A stretch of DNA of 9,543 nucleotides from Deltaproteobacteria bacterium RBG_13_49_15 (GTDB lineage: Bacteria > Desulfobacterota > Desulfobacteria > Desulfobacterales > UBA2156). The DNA is taken from contig MGQD01000186.1 of assembly GCA_001797695.1 (NCBI GenBank), positions 907 to 10,449 on the forward strand, in the 5' to 3' direction. The notes beneath the pieces are model-generated. The model had not been told where the DNA came from, made no database searches, and saw only the letters and a list, made by a program, of their open reading frames with translations. The first letter of the stretch is position 1. Each line of letters begins with the position of its first letter. A program made the position numbers and the translations under genes. This document shows, piece by piece, positions 1 through 7,200 of this stretch.

Positions 1-602
1 TCGATCTTTCGGGCGACGATCAGGAGCGCTTCGGCAAGGTCCGCCGCGAAAGTTGGAGATCCGAATTGATCCGCCACAACCCGTAAAACCGGTTTTTCCT
101 TGCCGAGGCGAAGCATGGTTTTAACAAAATTATGACCATGAACCCCATATAACCATGAAGTTCGGATGATGATATGTTCCTTTAAGGATTTCCGGACGTT
201 TCTTTCCCCATTTTCTTTGCTTTTTCCGTAGATGCCAAGCGGTTTCACCGGATCGGATTCCCTATATGGAGTCTTGCTTTTTCCATTAAAAACATAGTCG
301 GTTGAAATATGAAAAAGAGAGATTCCGGCATCGGTGCATGCTTCGGCGATCTGTTTGGGGCCTTCGCTGTTGACCGCATAGGCAAGGGAAGTCTCGGATT
401 CGGCTTTGTCGACGTTGGTGTATGCGGCGGCATTGATCACGATGGATGCCCGGCTGTATTCGACCCATTTTCTGACGGATTTCATTTCCGTGATGTCGAT
501 CTCCGGCAGGTCCGCCGCTTCACTTTCGATGCCCAGATGCCGGGTTTGTCGAACGAGCTCGTATCCCAGTTGCCCCTTTGACCCGATAATGAGAATTTTC
601 AT
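1..602 (-). CDS. rfbD: dTDP-4-dehydrorhamnose reductase (RmlD), C-terminus cut off by window edge
   Basis: Last enzyme of dTDP-L-rhamnose synthesis: it reduces dTDP-4-dehydro-L-rhamnose with NAD(P)H in the cytoplasm, supplying rhamnose for LPS O-antigen or other surface glycans. The reading frame begins at ATG 602 and stays open for 200 codons to the window edge; the family is usually about 280-300 residues, so roughly the last third is missing. Visible in order: N-terminal Rossmann motif GSKGQLG (residues 7-13), INAAAYTNVDKAE (56-68), STDYVFNG (100-107), the catalytic YGKSK with Tyr125 and Lys129 of the SDR YxxxK pair, RTSWLYG (147-153) and VADQFGSPT (176-184). These are the hallmark blocks of RmlD. 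The ATG overlaps the rmlC stop as ATGA, so the two are almost certainly cotranscribed and translationally coupled. No oddities are seen in the visible part. Confidence 0.95.
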   Translation of the reverse strand, partial: MKILIIGSKGQLGYELVRQTRHLGIESEAADLPEIDITEMKSVRKWVEYSRASIVINAAAYTNVDKAESETSLAYAVNSEGPKQIAEACTDAGISLFHISTDYVFNGKSKTPYRESDPVKPLGIYGKSKENGERNVRKSLKEHIIIRTSWLYGVHGHNFVKTMLRLGKEKPVLRVVADQFGSPTFAADLAEALLIVARKI

Positions 603-1162
603 ATCAGGTCCTTTATGCAGGGGAGATCTCCGGTTGGGACATTGCAAAGCTTAGGGTATCCGTTGTCTTTTTCGGATACTATCGGATCTGCTATCGGCCA
701 GGCGATACCGAGATCGGGGTCCGCCCATAAAACACCCCTCTCATCTTTCGGCGCATAAAAATCCGAACATTTGTAGGAAAAAAGAGCGGTTTCGCTCAAC
801 ACGCAGAAACCGTGCGCAAACCCTTCGGGGATGAACAATTGCCGGTTGTTCCGGTCGTTCAGGATCACTCCGACCCATTTGCCGAAGGTAGGGGATTGCG
901 CCCGAATATCCACGGCGACGTCATAGATTTCACCGGAGATGACCTGAACGAGTTTGGCCTGAGGATGTTTGGCCTGATAATGGAGTCCTCTCAGGGTGCG
1001 TTGCCTGGAAAATGAAAGATTATCCTGAACAAAATGCCTTTGTATTCCTATTCCATCGTATCGTATCCGATTATAGGTTTCCATGAAAAAGCCGCGGTGA
1101 TCTTTAAATACGTCGGGCTCAACGATCAGGACTTCTTTTAATTCCGCTTGGATGACATTCAT
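599..1162 (-). CDS. rfbC: dTDP-4-dehydrorhamnose 3,5-epimerase (RmlC)
   Basis: Cytoplasmic cupin-fold epimerase that converts dTDP-4-dehydro-6-deoxy-D-glucose to dTDP-4-dehydro-L-rhamnose, the step before RmlD. With the start at ATG 1162 the protein is 187 residues, the normal size for the family. Motifs: FKDHRGFFMETYN (19-31), VQDNLSFS (45-52), TLRGLHYQ with the likely catalytic base His61, a beta-barrel core LVQVISGEIYDVAVD (71-85), IPEGFAHGF (111-119), FSYKCSDFY with likely catalytic acid Tyr130, and SEKD (163-166), whose Asp usually supports the His. The frame stays open upstream to ATG 1240, but those extra 26 residues are basic, have no family counterpart, and the protein from Met1162 begins exactly like known RmlC. 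It is first in the visible rml pair and divergent from the DUF2179 gene. rmlA and rmlB are not seen; they may lie beyond the left edge. Confidence 0.95.
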   Translation of the reverse strand: MNVIQAELKEVLIVEPDVFKDHRGFFMETYNRIRYDGIGIQRHFVQDNLSFSRQRTLRGLHYQAKHPQAKLVQVISGEIYDVAVDIRAQSPTFGKWVGVILNDRNNRQLFIPEGFAHGFCVLSETALFSYKCSDFYAPKDERGVLWADPDLGIAWPIADPIVSEKDNGYPKLCNVPTGDLPCIKDLI

Positions 1163-1174
1163 CGTCTTGTTTTT

Positions 1175-1192
1175 ACTCTTTCTTGAAAGAGT
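1175..1192 (-). promoter_or_regulatory. Perfect inverted repeat in the rmlC leader
   Basis: Plus-strand ACTCTTTC-TT-GAAAGAGT is a perfect 8-bp inverted repeat with a 2-nt centre, lying 13-30 nt upstream of the chosen rmlC start. A 2-nt loop is too tight for an RNA hairpin without opening the inner pairs, so it could act as a dyad operator or as a weak structure near the ribosome binding site. No known regulator is recognised. It may be chance. Confidence 0.3.
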
Positions 1193-1222
1193 TAATTTTA
1201 AATGGGGTTTAAGTTGCCTCTG

Positions 1223-1251
1223 CCCATATCCGGTTTTCATGGTTTTATCAA
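1223..1251 (-). promoter_or_regulatory. Weak sigma70-like promoter candidate for rmlCD
   Basis: On the minus strand TTGATA (1251-1246, five of six matches to the -35 consensus) is followed after 17 nt by TATGGG (1228-1223, three of six to -10). Spacing is ideal but the -10 is poor. It sits about 60 nt upstream of the rmlC start, in the only upstream gap available. Treat it as a guess. Confidence 0.2.
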
Positions 1252-1321
1252 CAGGTTTAAAATACCGGTTCTCTCTTTTCCTATCATCAGTTTCATGGTA
1301 TTATTGAAACCTTACATGAAA
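1235..1321. repeat. Three copies of TTTCATG in the divergent intergenic region
   Basis: TTTCATG occurs at 1235-1241 and 1291-1297 on the plus strand, and inverted (CATGAAA) at 1315-1321. The first two copies extend to TTTCATGGT(T/A)TTAT, 13 of 14 identical. The second and third form an inverted pair with a 17-nt spacer. They lie between the divergent rmlC and DUF2179 starts, where operators would be expected, but no known binding motif is recognised. Confidence 0.35.
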
Positions 1322-1339
1322 ATTAATGAGAAATAGATT
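1311..1339 (+). promoter_or_regulatory. Weak promoter candidate for the DUF2179 gene
   Basis: CTTACA (1311-1316) and TAGATT (1334-1339) each match the sigma70 hexamers at four of six positions with a 17-nt spacer, 40 nt before the GTG start, in an AT-rich stretch. TTGAAA at 1304-1309 is a better -35 but has no matching -10 at the right distance. Low certainty. Confidence 0.2.
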
Positions 1340-1362
1340 TATTGTTGAATTATCAGGAATTC

Positions 1363-1370
1363 AGAAAGGA
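1363..1370 (+). promoter_or_regulatory. Ribosome binding site fixing the GTG start of the DUF2179 gene
   Basis: AGAAAGGA ends 8 nt before GTG 1379, a good Shine-Dalgarno match and distance. The nearby ATG at 1371 is in another frame that stops after a few codons, so the GTG is the real start. Confidence 0.6.
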
Positions 1371-1378
1371 ATGCTTAC

Positions 1379-1942
1379 GTGTTTGATTTTGTAACGCTTT
1401 TAACCGGAATTTTGATTTTTATCGCACGGATCGGAGATGTCGCCTTGGGGACCATCCGAACCATTGTGACAGTGCAAGGAAGAAGCGTCATCGCATTTTT
1501 CCTCGGCATTTTCGAGATCCTCATCTGGATCACGGTGGTCAGTACCGTTGTCCATAAAATAAAGGATCAGCCCATTTTGGCGTTGTTTTACGCGTTCGGA
1601 TATGCGACGGGGAACGTAGTGGGGATCGCTGTGGAGCGCCGCCTTGCCCTCGGTATCATGGTACTTCGGGTCATTACCCGAAAGACCGGACATAAGCTTG
1701 CCGAGAGGATCCGGGAGTTCGGGCAGCCGGTTACCATTTTTCCGGGAGAAGGGAGGAGCGGTCCGGTGATGGAGCTCTTGATCGCCTGCCGCCGGAAAAG
1801 TGTAAAAAGGATGCTGGAGGTCGTCAAAGAAGAGGATCCGGACGCATTTTATATTACGGAAATGGCGCGCGATGTGAGAAGAGGAGTAGCTCCGACTTTT
1901 TTTCAGCCCACCGGATGGCGATCGATTTTTAAAAGGAAGTAG
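1379..1942 (+). CDS. DUF2179 / UPF0316 family membrane protein (YebE-like)
   Basis: A 187-residue membrane protein of unknown function. The N-terminal half holds three probable membrane segments (about residues 5-23, 37-57 and 65-85), with the family block IGDVALGTIRTI (18-29) in and after the first. The C-terminal half is a soluble domain around residues 115-168 (VTIFPGEGRSGPVMELLIAC then YITEMARDVRRG), matching the DUF2179 domain that follows the membrane region in UPF0316 proteins such as Bacillus YebE. The family is known only by sequence; the DUF2179 fold is thought to be ligand-binding or regulatory, and no enzyme activity is assigned. Translation starts at GTG with a good ribosome binding site. 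It stands alone on the plus strand, divergent from rmlCD and convergent with the M20 gene (stop codons 15 nt apart), so context says little about its job. Length and both halves look intact. Confidence 0.85.
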   Translation: MFDFVTLLTGILIFIARIGDVALGTIRTIVTVQGRSVIAFFLGIFEILIWITVVSTVVHKIKDQPILALFYAFGYATGNVVGIAVERRLALGIMVLRVITRKTGHKLAERIREFGQPVTIFPGEGRSGPVMELLIACRRKSVKRMLEVVKEEDPDAFYITEMARDVRRGVAPTFFQPTGWRSIFKRK

Positions 1943-1954
1943 GGCGCTTTTCCT
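1931..1954 (-). terminator. Weak terminator-like hairpin after the M20 gene
   Basis: Read on the minus strand, AGGAA and TTCCT can pair (1954-1950 with 1938-1934), possibly extended by one G-C pair across a two-A bulge, and are followed by four T. The stem is short and AT-rich, so this is only a candidate end for the long minus-strand run. On the plus strand it lacks a T-run. Confidence 0.22.
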
Positions 1955-1957
1955 AAC

Positions 1958-3424
1958 CTAAAGTGTGTCAAACCGGCGGATGAATTCATAGTAGAACCGG
2001 ACCGTATTAACGTAATCCCCAACGGAAATCCGCTCATTGGTTCCATGAGGCCTTTTCAAATCTTCCGGATGATAGACGATTGGAGAAAAGCGGTAAGTGT
2101 TATTTGTCAGAGCGGCAAAGTGATGAGAATCGGTTGCCGCCAGGACTAGAAATGGGGCTACGACCATCTCCTGGTGCGAGAAGAGCGAGTAAATCGTATT
2201 TTGGATCATTTCATAGCTTTTGGATCTAGTATCCTCAATCCGTGAAGGATCGTTTCCTGGTCCGATGGGTTTAATCTGAATGTCCGGGTTCCCGATAATT
2301 TTCCGGATATATTCAATCGTACTCGAAACCGTTTCACCCGGTAAAATTCTGAAATTGATCACAGCGCTTGCCTGCGTGGGCAATACGTTCTCTTTGACTC
2401 CGCCGTTAAAGAGGGTGGCGGCTGCCGTTGTCCGGATTCCGGCATTAAGTTCCGGAGAGCCGGAAAGGATTTTTTTAACAAGCGGGTTGAACAACCACAT
2501 GTTGGCAAAGATCATTTTCCTGGCAAACGGCATCTTCGGCCCAACATGTTCAAAAAATTGAGCGCTGTATTTTAAAGTTGCCGGAAACGGATTTTCCTCA
2601 ATTATGGTAATGGCTTTGCTCAAAATTCCGATCGCCGTATGCTCGGGAGGCATGGATGAGTGCCCGCCTGTTGTCTTTACGCTCAGCTCCAGGCTGACAT
2701 ATCCTTTTTCTGCGATTCCGATGAGCGCGATGGGAACCGTAACTCCGGGAACCACGTCCTTTACAATTACGGCGCCTTCATCCAGAATAAATTCAAGTTG
2801 GATATTACGGGAGGCCAGAAGTTCTGCAATACCGTGAGCCCCTCTTGTTCCGGACACCTCTTCGTCATGACCAAACGCAAGAAGCAGACTGCGCCTGGGT
2901 TGAAAACCGTTTTGCAGCAGGTACTCGACAGCCTCAAGGATTCCCACCATACTGCTTTTGTCATCCAAAGCCCCGCGCCCCCAGATAAAACCGTCGGAGA
3001 CGATTCCATCATAGGGCGGATGGTCCCATTCTTTTTCCGTGCCCGGAGCAACGGGTACAACGTCCTGATGCGCATAGAGCAGAATTGGTTTAAGGGTCGT
3101 ATCCGTTCCTTTCCATGTGTAAAGAAGGCTTAGACTATTGATGGTTTCTTTTTGCAAAGCGGCATGGATGAGAGGGAACGTCTTTTCGAGATAGCGATGG
3201 AAAGAAATAAAGGGTTCGTTATCAAACTGATTCGGATCCTGGTGGGATACGGTTTTGAATGTGAGGGCTTTTGATAAGCAAGAAGCTGTCTTTTCCGGAT
3301 CGATCTTCAGGTCTGACGGTTGCGCAGCGGGGATGGGCGGCAAGGTAAATAAAAAAGTGCGGGTAACCACGATCAGAACCAAAGCGACAAATAGAATAGC
3401 GGCTGTAAATACGGTTTTTTTCAT
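1958..3424 (-). CDS. Membrane-anchored M20 family peptidase/amidohydrolase (PM20D1/CPS1-like)
   Basis: Zinc-dependent hydrolase of the M20 clan that cleaves peptide or N-acyl amino acid amide bonds; substrate not predictable. Numbering from ATG 3430 (490 residues): a hydrophobic helix at about 6-29 should anchor it in the membrane, with the catalytic domain probably periplasmic. Metal and catalytic residues are all present: YAHQDVVPV with His121 and Asp123, GRGALDD with Asp156, GHDEEVSG with catalytic Glu190 and ligand Glu191, Asp217 in ILDEG, and His462 in PHGTNER. GGHSS (255-259) opens the inserted dimerisation domain. The length, the N-terminal anchor and the DDKSSMVGILEAVEYLL block resemble yeast carboxypeptidase S and PM20D1 more than soluble ArgE/DapE. 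AAAGGG at 3434-3439 lies 3 nt from ATG 3430 but 9 nt from ATG 3424, so 3424 (488 residues) is preferred. It follows cbiZ by 19 nt, likely in one transcript. Confidence 0.88.
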   Translation of the reverse strand: MKKTVFTAAILFVALVLIVVTRTFLFTLPPIPAAQPSDLKIDPEKTASCLSKALTFKTVSHQDPNQFDNEPFISFHRYLEKTFPLIHAALQKETINSLSLLYTWKGTDTTLKPILLYAHQDVVPVAPGTEKEWDHPPYDGIVSDGFIWGRGALDDKSSMVGILEAVEYLLQNGFQPRRSLLLAFGHDEEVSGTRGAHGIAELLASRNIQLEFILDEGAVIVKDVVPGVTVPIALIGIAEKGYVSLELSVKTTGGHSSMPPEHTAIGILSKAITIIEENPFPATLKYSAQFFEHVGPKMPFARKMIFANMWLFNPLVKKILSGSPELNAGIRTTAAATLFNGGVKENVLPTQASAVINFRILPGETVSSTIEYIRKIIGNPDIQIKPIGPGNDPSRIEDTRSKSYEMIQNTIYSLFSHQEMVVAPFLVLAATDSHHFAALTNNTYRFSPIVYHPEDLKRPHGTNERISVGDYVNTVRFYYEFIRRFDTL

Positions 3425-3433
3425 CGGCATTCA

Positions 3434-3439
3434 CCCTTT
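3434..3439 (-). promoter_or_regulatory. Ribosome binding site of the M20 gene, favouring the second ATG
   Basis: Minus-strand AAAGGG ends 9 nt before ATG 3424 but only 3 nt before ATG 3430. The spacing supports the downstream start, which loses only the residues Met-Pro. Confidence 0.5.
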
Positions 3440-3443
3440 GGCA

Positions 3444-4154
3444 TCATTTTTGTTCGTTATTCCGTTCAAGTTCCCATCTTATGGTCGATGTCAACGTCTC
3501 CATCATCAGACGGCCGATGAGTTCTCCGAATATCAGATGCTTGCCGCAATATTTAATCTCATACGAATCGGGTCTGCAGGCCAAGGCGATGGCATCGGTT
3601 CCGGTACCGGTAGCCACCTTGTTTGAAACCCGGCTTCTGATGTCAAACAACTGGAAAGCGGCTGCCTTGGCTTCAGTGGCAATCATGATTGCTTCTACCA
3701 TTGCTGCCGGTTTCAGGCAAGCGGTTGTAAGGAGAATGGCATTGACGGTTCCGGCGCCGCCGGCACGATCCTCCAGGTTGCGGCATTTGGCGGGATCACC
3801 GGCCCGAAGAGGATTCGAGAGGCCGGATGTGACAAGGGCGATAATCTCGATATCTTCCATCCTATCCGCTGAGATTCTGAGCGAATTCATGGATGCTGCC
3901 GTCATCATTCCTACGGTCGTTCCTTTCCAGTTATGTTGATCGCAATATCTTTCCAATGTCGTTTCCGGAGGTTCAAGGGCGCTTTCCATTGAAGGAGGAA
4001 TATGTTTGGGGACCCTGAGATTGATGATATGATCGGCGCGAACAATTCCGCCGTTTAGCACTGCGGAACTCATCACCGTGTGAGGACAGGTAAATTCGAT
4101 GTGTATGTGGTCCGGAGTATGATCCAAATAGACATGATCGGACAACGGTTTCAT
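3444..4154 (-). CDS. cbiZ: Adenosylcobinamide amidohydrolase (CbiZ)
   Basis: Cobamide salvage enzyme: it hydrolyses the amide bond between the corrin ring and the aminopropanol arm of adenosylcobinamide, giving adenosylcobyric acid that re-enters cobalamin synthesis; cytoplasmic. From ATG 4154 the protein is 236 residues, close to family size. Signature blocks in order: MSSAVLNGG (28-36), INLRVPK (44-50), VGMMTAASM (81-89), LVTSGLSNPLRAG (107-119), GTVN (135-138), ATEAKAAA (159-166), TGTGTD (182-187) and YCGKH (202-206). These are diagnostic of CbiZ. The frame is open back to a TTG at 4235, but that start touches its Shine-Dalgarno directly, whereas GGAAG (4162-4166) lies 7 nt before ATG 4154. 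It lies 102 nt behind the RND pump gene and just ahead of the M20 gene. I saw no B12-box-like element upstream. CbiZ is best known from archaea and is thought to have spread to bacteria by transfer, so foreign ancestry is possible. Confidence 0.92.
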   Translation of the reverse strand: MKPLSDHVYLDHTPDHIHIEFTCPHTVMSSAVLNGGIVRADHIINLRVPKHIPPSMESALEPPETTLERYCDQHNWKGTTVGMMTAASMNSLRISADRMEDIEIIALVTSGLSNPLRAGDPAKCRNLEDRAGGAGTVNAILLTTACLKPAAMVEAIMIATEAKAAAFQLFDIRSRVSNKVATGTGTDAIALACRPDSYEIKYCGKHLIFGELIGRLMMETLTSTIRWELERNNEQK

Positions 4155-4161
4155 TTGATTT

Positions 4162-4166
4162 CTTCC
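4162..4166 (-). promoter_or_regulatory. Ribosome binding site deciding the cbiZ start
   Basis: Minus-strand GGAAG lies 7 nt before ATG 4154. It supports that start over in-frame codons further upstream (TTG 4235, ATG 4208, ATG 4199), none of which has a properly spaced site. Confidence 0.5.
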
Positions 4167-4256
4167 ATTAACTGAAGCGTTGTACAAAGTCAAAAACATC
4201 CTTTTCATATCGAGTATCAACGGATGAACATGCAACCTTCCTGAAGTCCGGGGACC

Positions 4257-7200
4257 TTAAGAGGACCCAATTGCGGATTGCGGCAATTTTGGACCCCATT
4301 TTTTTTGCCGCCATTGCAGGAGTGATTCAAGATAGATATAAATCACCGGTGTGATATAAAGGGTGAGAAGCTGAGAGAGGATAAGACCGCCGACAACGGC
4401 CAAACCGAGAGGCTGACGTGTCTCGCCGCCGGCGCCGATCCCGAGAGCGATCGGCAACGTTCCCATCAGCGCAGACATGGTGGTCATCATGATCGGGCGA
4501 AAGCGAAGGATACATCCCTGGTATATTGCTTCTGCGGCGCTCTTTCCTTCCTGGCGCTGGGCGGCCAGGGCGAAGTCGATCATCATGATGGCGTTTTTCT
4601 TGACAATCCCTACCAGAAGGATGATTCCAACAAATGCGTAAAGACTGAGATCGACCCTGAAGAGAAGCAGGGTGATCAATGCTCCGACACCCGCCGACGG
4701 CAATCCCGAAAGAATCGTTATCGGATGGATGAAACTTTCATATAATATACCGAGGACGAGATAGATCACCATAATCGCCATGATCAACAGCACAAGCAGG
4801 CCTTGTGTTGATGATTGAAACTGCTGTGCGGCCCCCTGAAAGCTCCCGGTAATCGTTGCCGGCACGCGCAGTTCACGCACCATTCGTTCAATCTCATCTA
4901 CGGCTTGCCCCAAAGCAACGCCGGTTGAAAGATTAAAGGAAATCGTCACCGAGGGAAGCTGCCCGGTATGATTGATGGAAAGGGGTCCGATGCCGGCAGA
5001 TACGGTCGTCACTGTGGAAAGAGGTACGAGCAGACCTTTTGCAGAGCGGACATAAAGCATCGAGATCGCAGACGGATCGCGCTGGTAGCTTGGATCCACT
5101 TCAAGCAAGACCCGATAACTGTTTGTGGATGTATAGATCGTTGAAATTTCTCTCGAAGCGTACGCATTAAAGAGCAGGGTCTCGATCTGCCGAGCCGATA
5201 TCCCCAAACTTCGGGCTTTTTGTCGGTCGATCGTCACCTGTGCTTCCGGATTGGTCAGTTGCAGGTCGCTGGTGACATCCTGGAGAATTGAAAACTCCTT
5301 GAGTTTGGTTTCTATTATTGCTGCCCAATGATAGAGTTCATGCACATCGCTTCCTTGCATGGTATATTGATACAAGCTCTTGGTGACCTGACCGCCGATA
5401 CGGATGGCCGGCGGATTTTGAAGAAAAACGCGGATTCCGGGAACAGTTGCGAGCTGAGGTCTCAGGCGCTGCAAAACTTCCGAAGCTGTTTCCGAACGCT
5501 CTTCTTTCGGTTTGAGTTTCAGCATAACGGATCCGGCATTGCTTGTTAACCGGAAACCTCCTGCCCCCACAGAGGACATGACATGCTCAACAGCCGGGTC
5601 GTGGCTGACGATGGCGGCCACCTTTTGCTGGTGTTCGACCATTGCATCGTAGGATGTCCCTTCGGCGGCTTCCGTATAGCCGAACAATTGATCGATATCC
5701 TGGCTTGGAATGAAATCCTTGGGCGCGATTCGAAATAGATACAGGGTCAGCGGCAACAGCAGCACCGCCACGAGAAGGGTAATGAAGCGGTGTTTTAAAA
5801 CGACCTTCAAGCTCCGGTCATACACATTTATCATCCGCTGGTATACGCGTTCGGATGCCTGATAAAGCCTGCCGTGATGTTGTTCGCCGACCGGTTTAAG
5901 CATACGGCTGCAAAGCATGGGTGATAGCGTGAGGGAAACCACTCCTGAGACAAGTATGGCCGCGCCGATGGTTACGGCAAATTCATGAAGCAGCCGGCCG
6001 ATAATCCCCCCCATGAAAAGCAACGGAATGAAAACGGCCACCAGGGAGAGGGTCATGGAAAGGATGGTGAAACCGATCTCGCGGGCGCCGTCTAGAGCGG
6101 CCTGAAGTTTGTTTTTCCCCATTTCCAGATGCCGAACGATGTTTTCGAGCATGACGATGGCATCGTCCACCACAAAGCCCACGGATAATGTCAATGCCAT
6201 CAGAGAGAGGTTGTCGAGGCTGTATCCCATGATCCGCATTACCGCGAATGTCCCGATAATTGAAAGAGGGAGCGCCATGCTCGGAATCAGAGTGGCTGAA
6301 AGGTTGCGCAAAAAAAGAAAAATAACCAATACGACCAGCATCATGCTGAGAAGCAGAGTGAATTGAACATCATTGATCGACTCACGGATCGGAACAGAGC
6401 GATCATAAAGCACGGTAAGGTCGACCGAGGCCGGCAGTTGCGATCGGAAGTTGGGTATAAGTTTTTTGATGGCATCGGCGACCTCAACGGTGTTGGTGCC
6501 GGGCTGTCGCTGAACGGCCAGGACAATAGACCGCGTTCCATCAAGCCAATTGGCGACCTTGTTGTTTTCCACACTGTCGAGTATGCGGCTGACATCTTCG
6601 AGTTTTACCGGCGCTCCGTTTCGGTAGGCGATGATCAGAGGACGATAATCCTCGGCCTTGACGAGTTGGCCGGAAGACTGGATGGTGATGGCTTTGAATC
6701 GTCCGTGGAGGGTGCCGGTGGGAAGGTTCACATTGTCGTCGGTCACCGCTTTTTCGATTTCATCGATGCCGATTCCCGTTGAGCTGAGAGTTTGAGGATT
6801 GACCTGAATCCGCACGGCGTATTTTTGGGCGCCATAAATGTTGACTTGCGCCACACCCCTAATCATGGATATCCGTTGCGCCATAAGGGTATCGGCATAT
6901 TCGTTTACTGTTGAAAGGGGGAGCAACGGTGAGCTCAAACCCAGATAGAGGATCGGCTGGTCGGCGGGATTGACTTTTCGAAAAAAAGGCGGCGACGGCA
7001 TCCCGGAAGGGAGGAGACGCTGCGCCTTTGAAATAGCGGTCTGAACATCCTGCGCAGCGGCGTCAATATCGCGTTCCAATGAAAACTGAAGCGTTATTTG
7101 GGTGATCCCGAGGGCGCTGCTGGAGTTCATGGAATCGATGCCTGCGATTGTGGAAAATTCGCGTTCGAGAGGTGTCGCAACCGAGGCGGCCATTGTTTCG

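Noticed and set aside
309..581. Plus-strand open frame of 90 codons
   Set aside because: It is antisense to rmlD, whose Rossmann and YxxxK motifs are unmistakable on the other strand.
1163..1240. N-terminal extension of RmlC to ATG 1240
   Set aside because: The 26 extra residues are basic and unlike the family N-terminus; Met at 1162 matches the usual RmlC beginning.
4155..4256. Cobalamin riboswitch before cbiZ
   Set aside because: The gap is only about 100 nt, too short for the usual fold of around 200 nt, and no B12-box-like sequence is visible on the minus strand.
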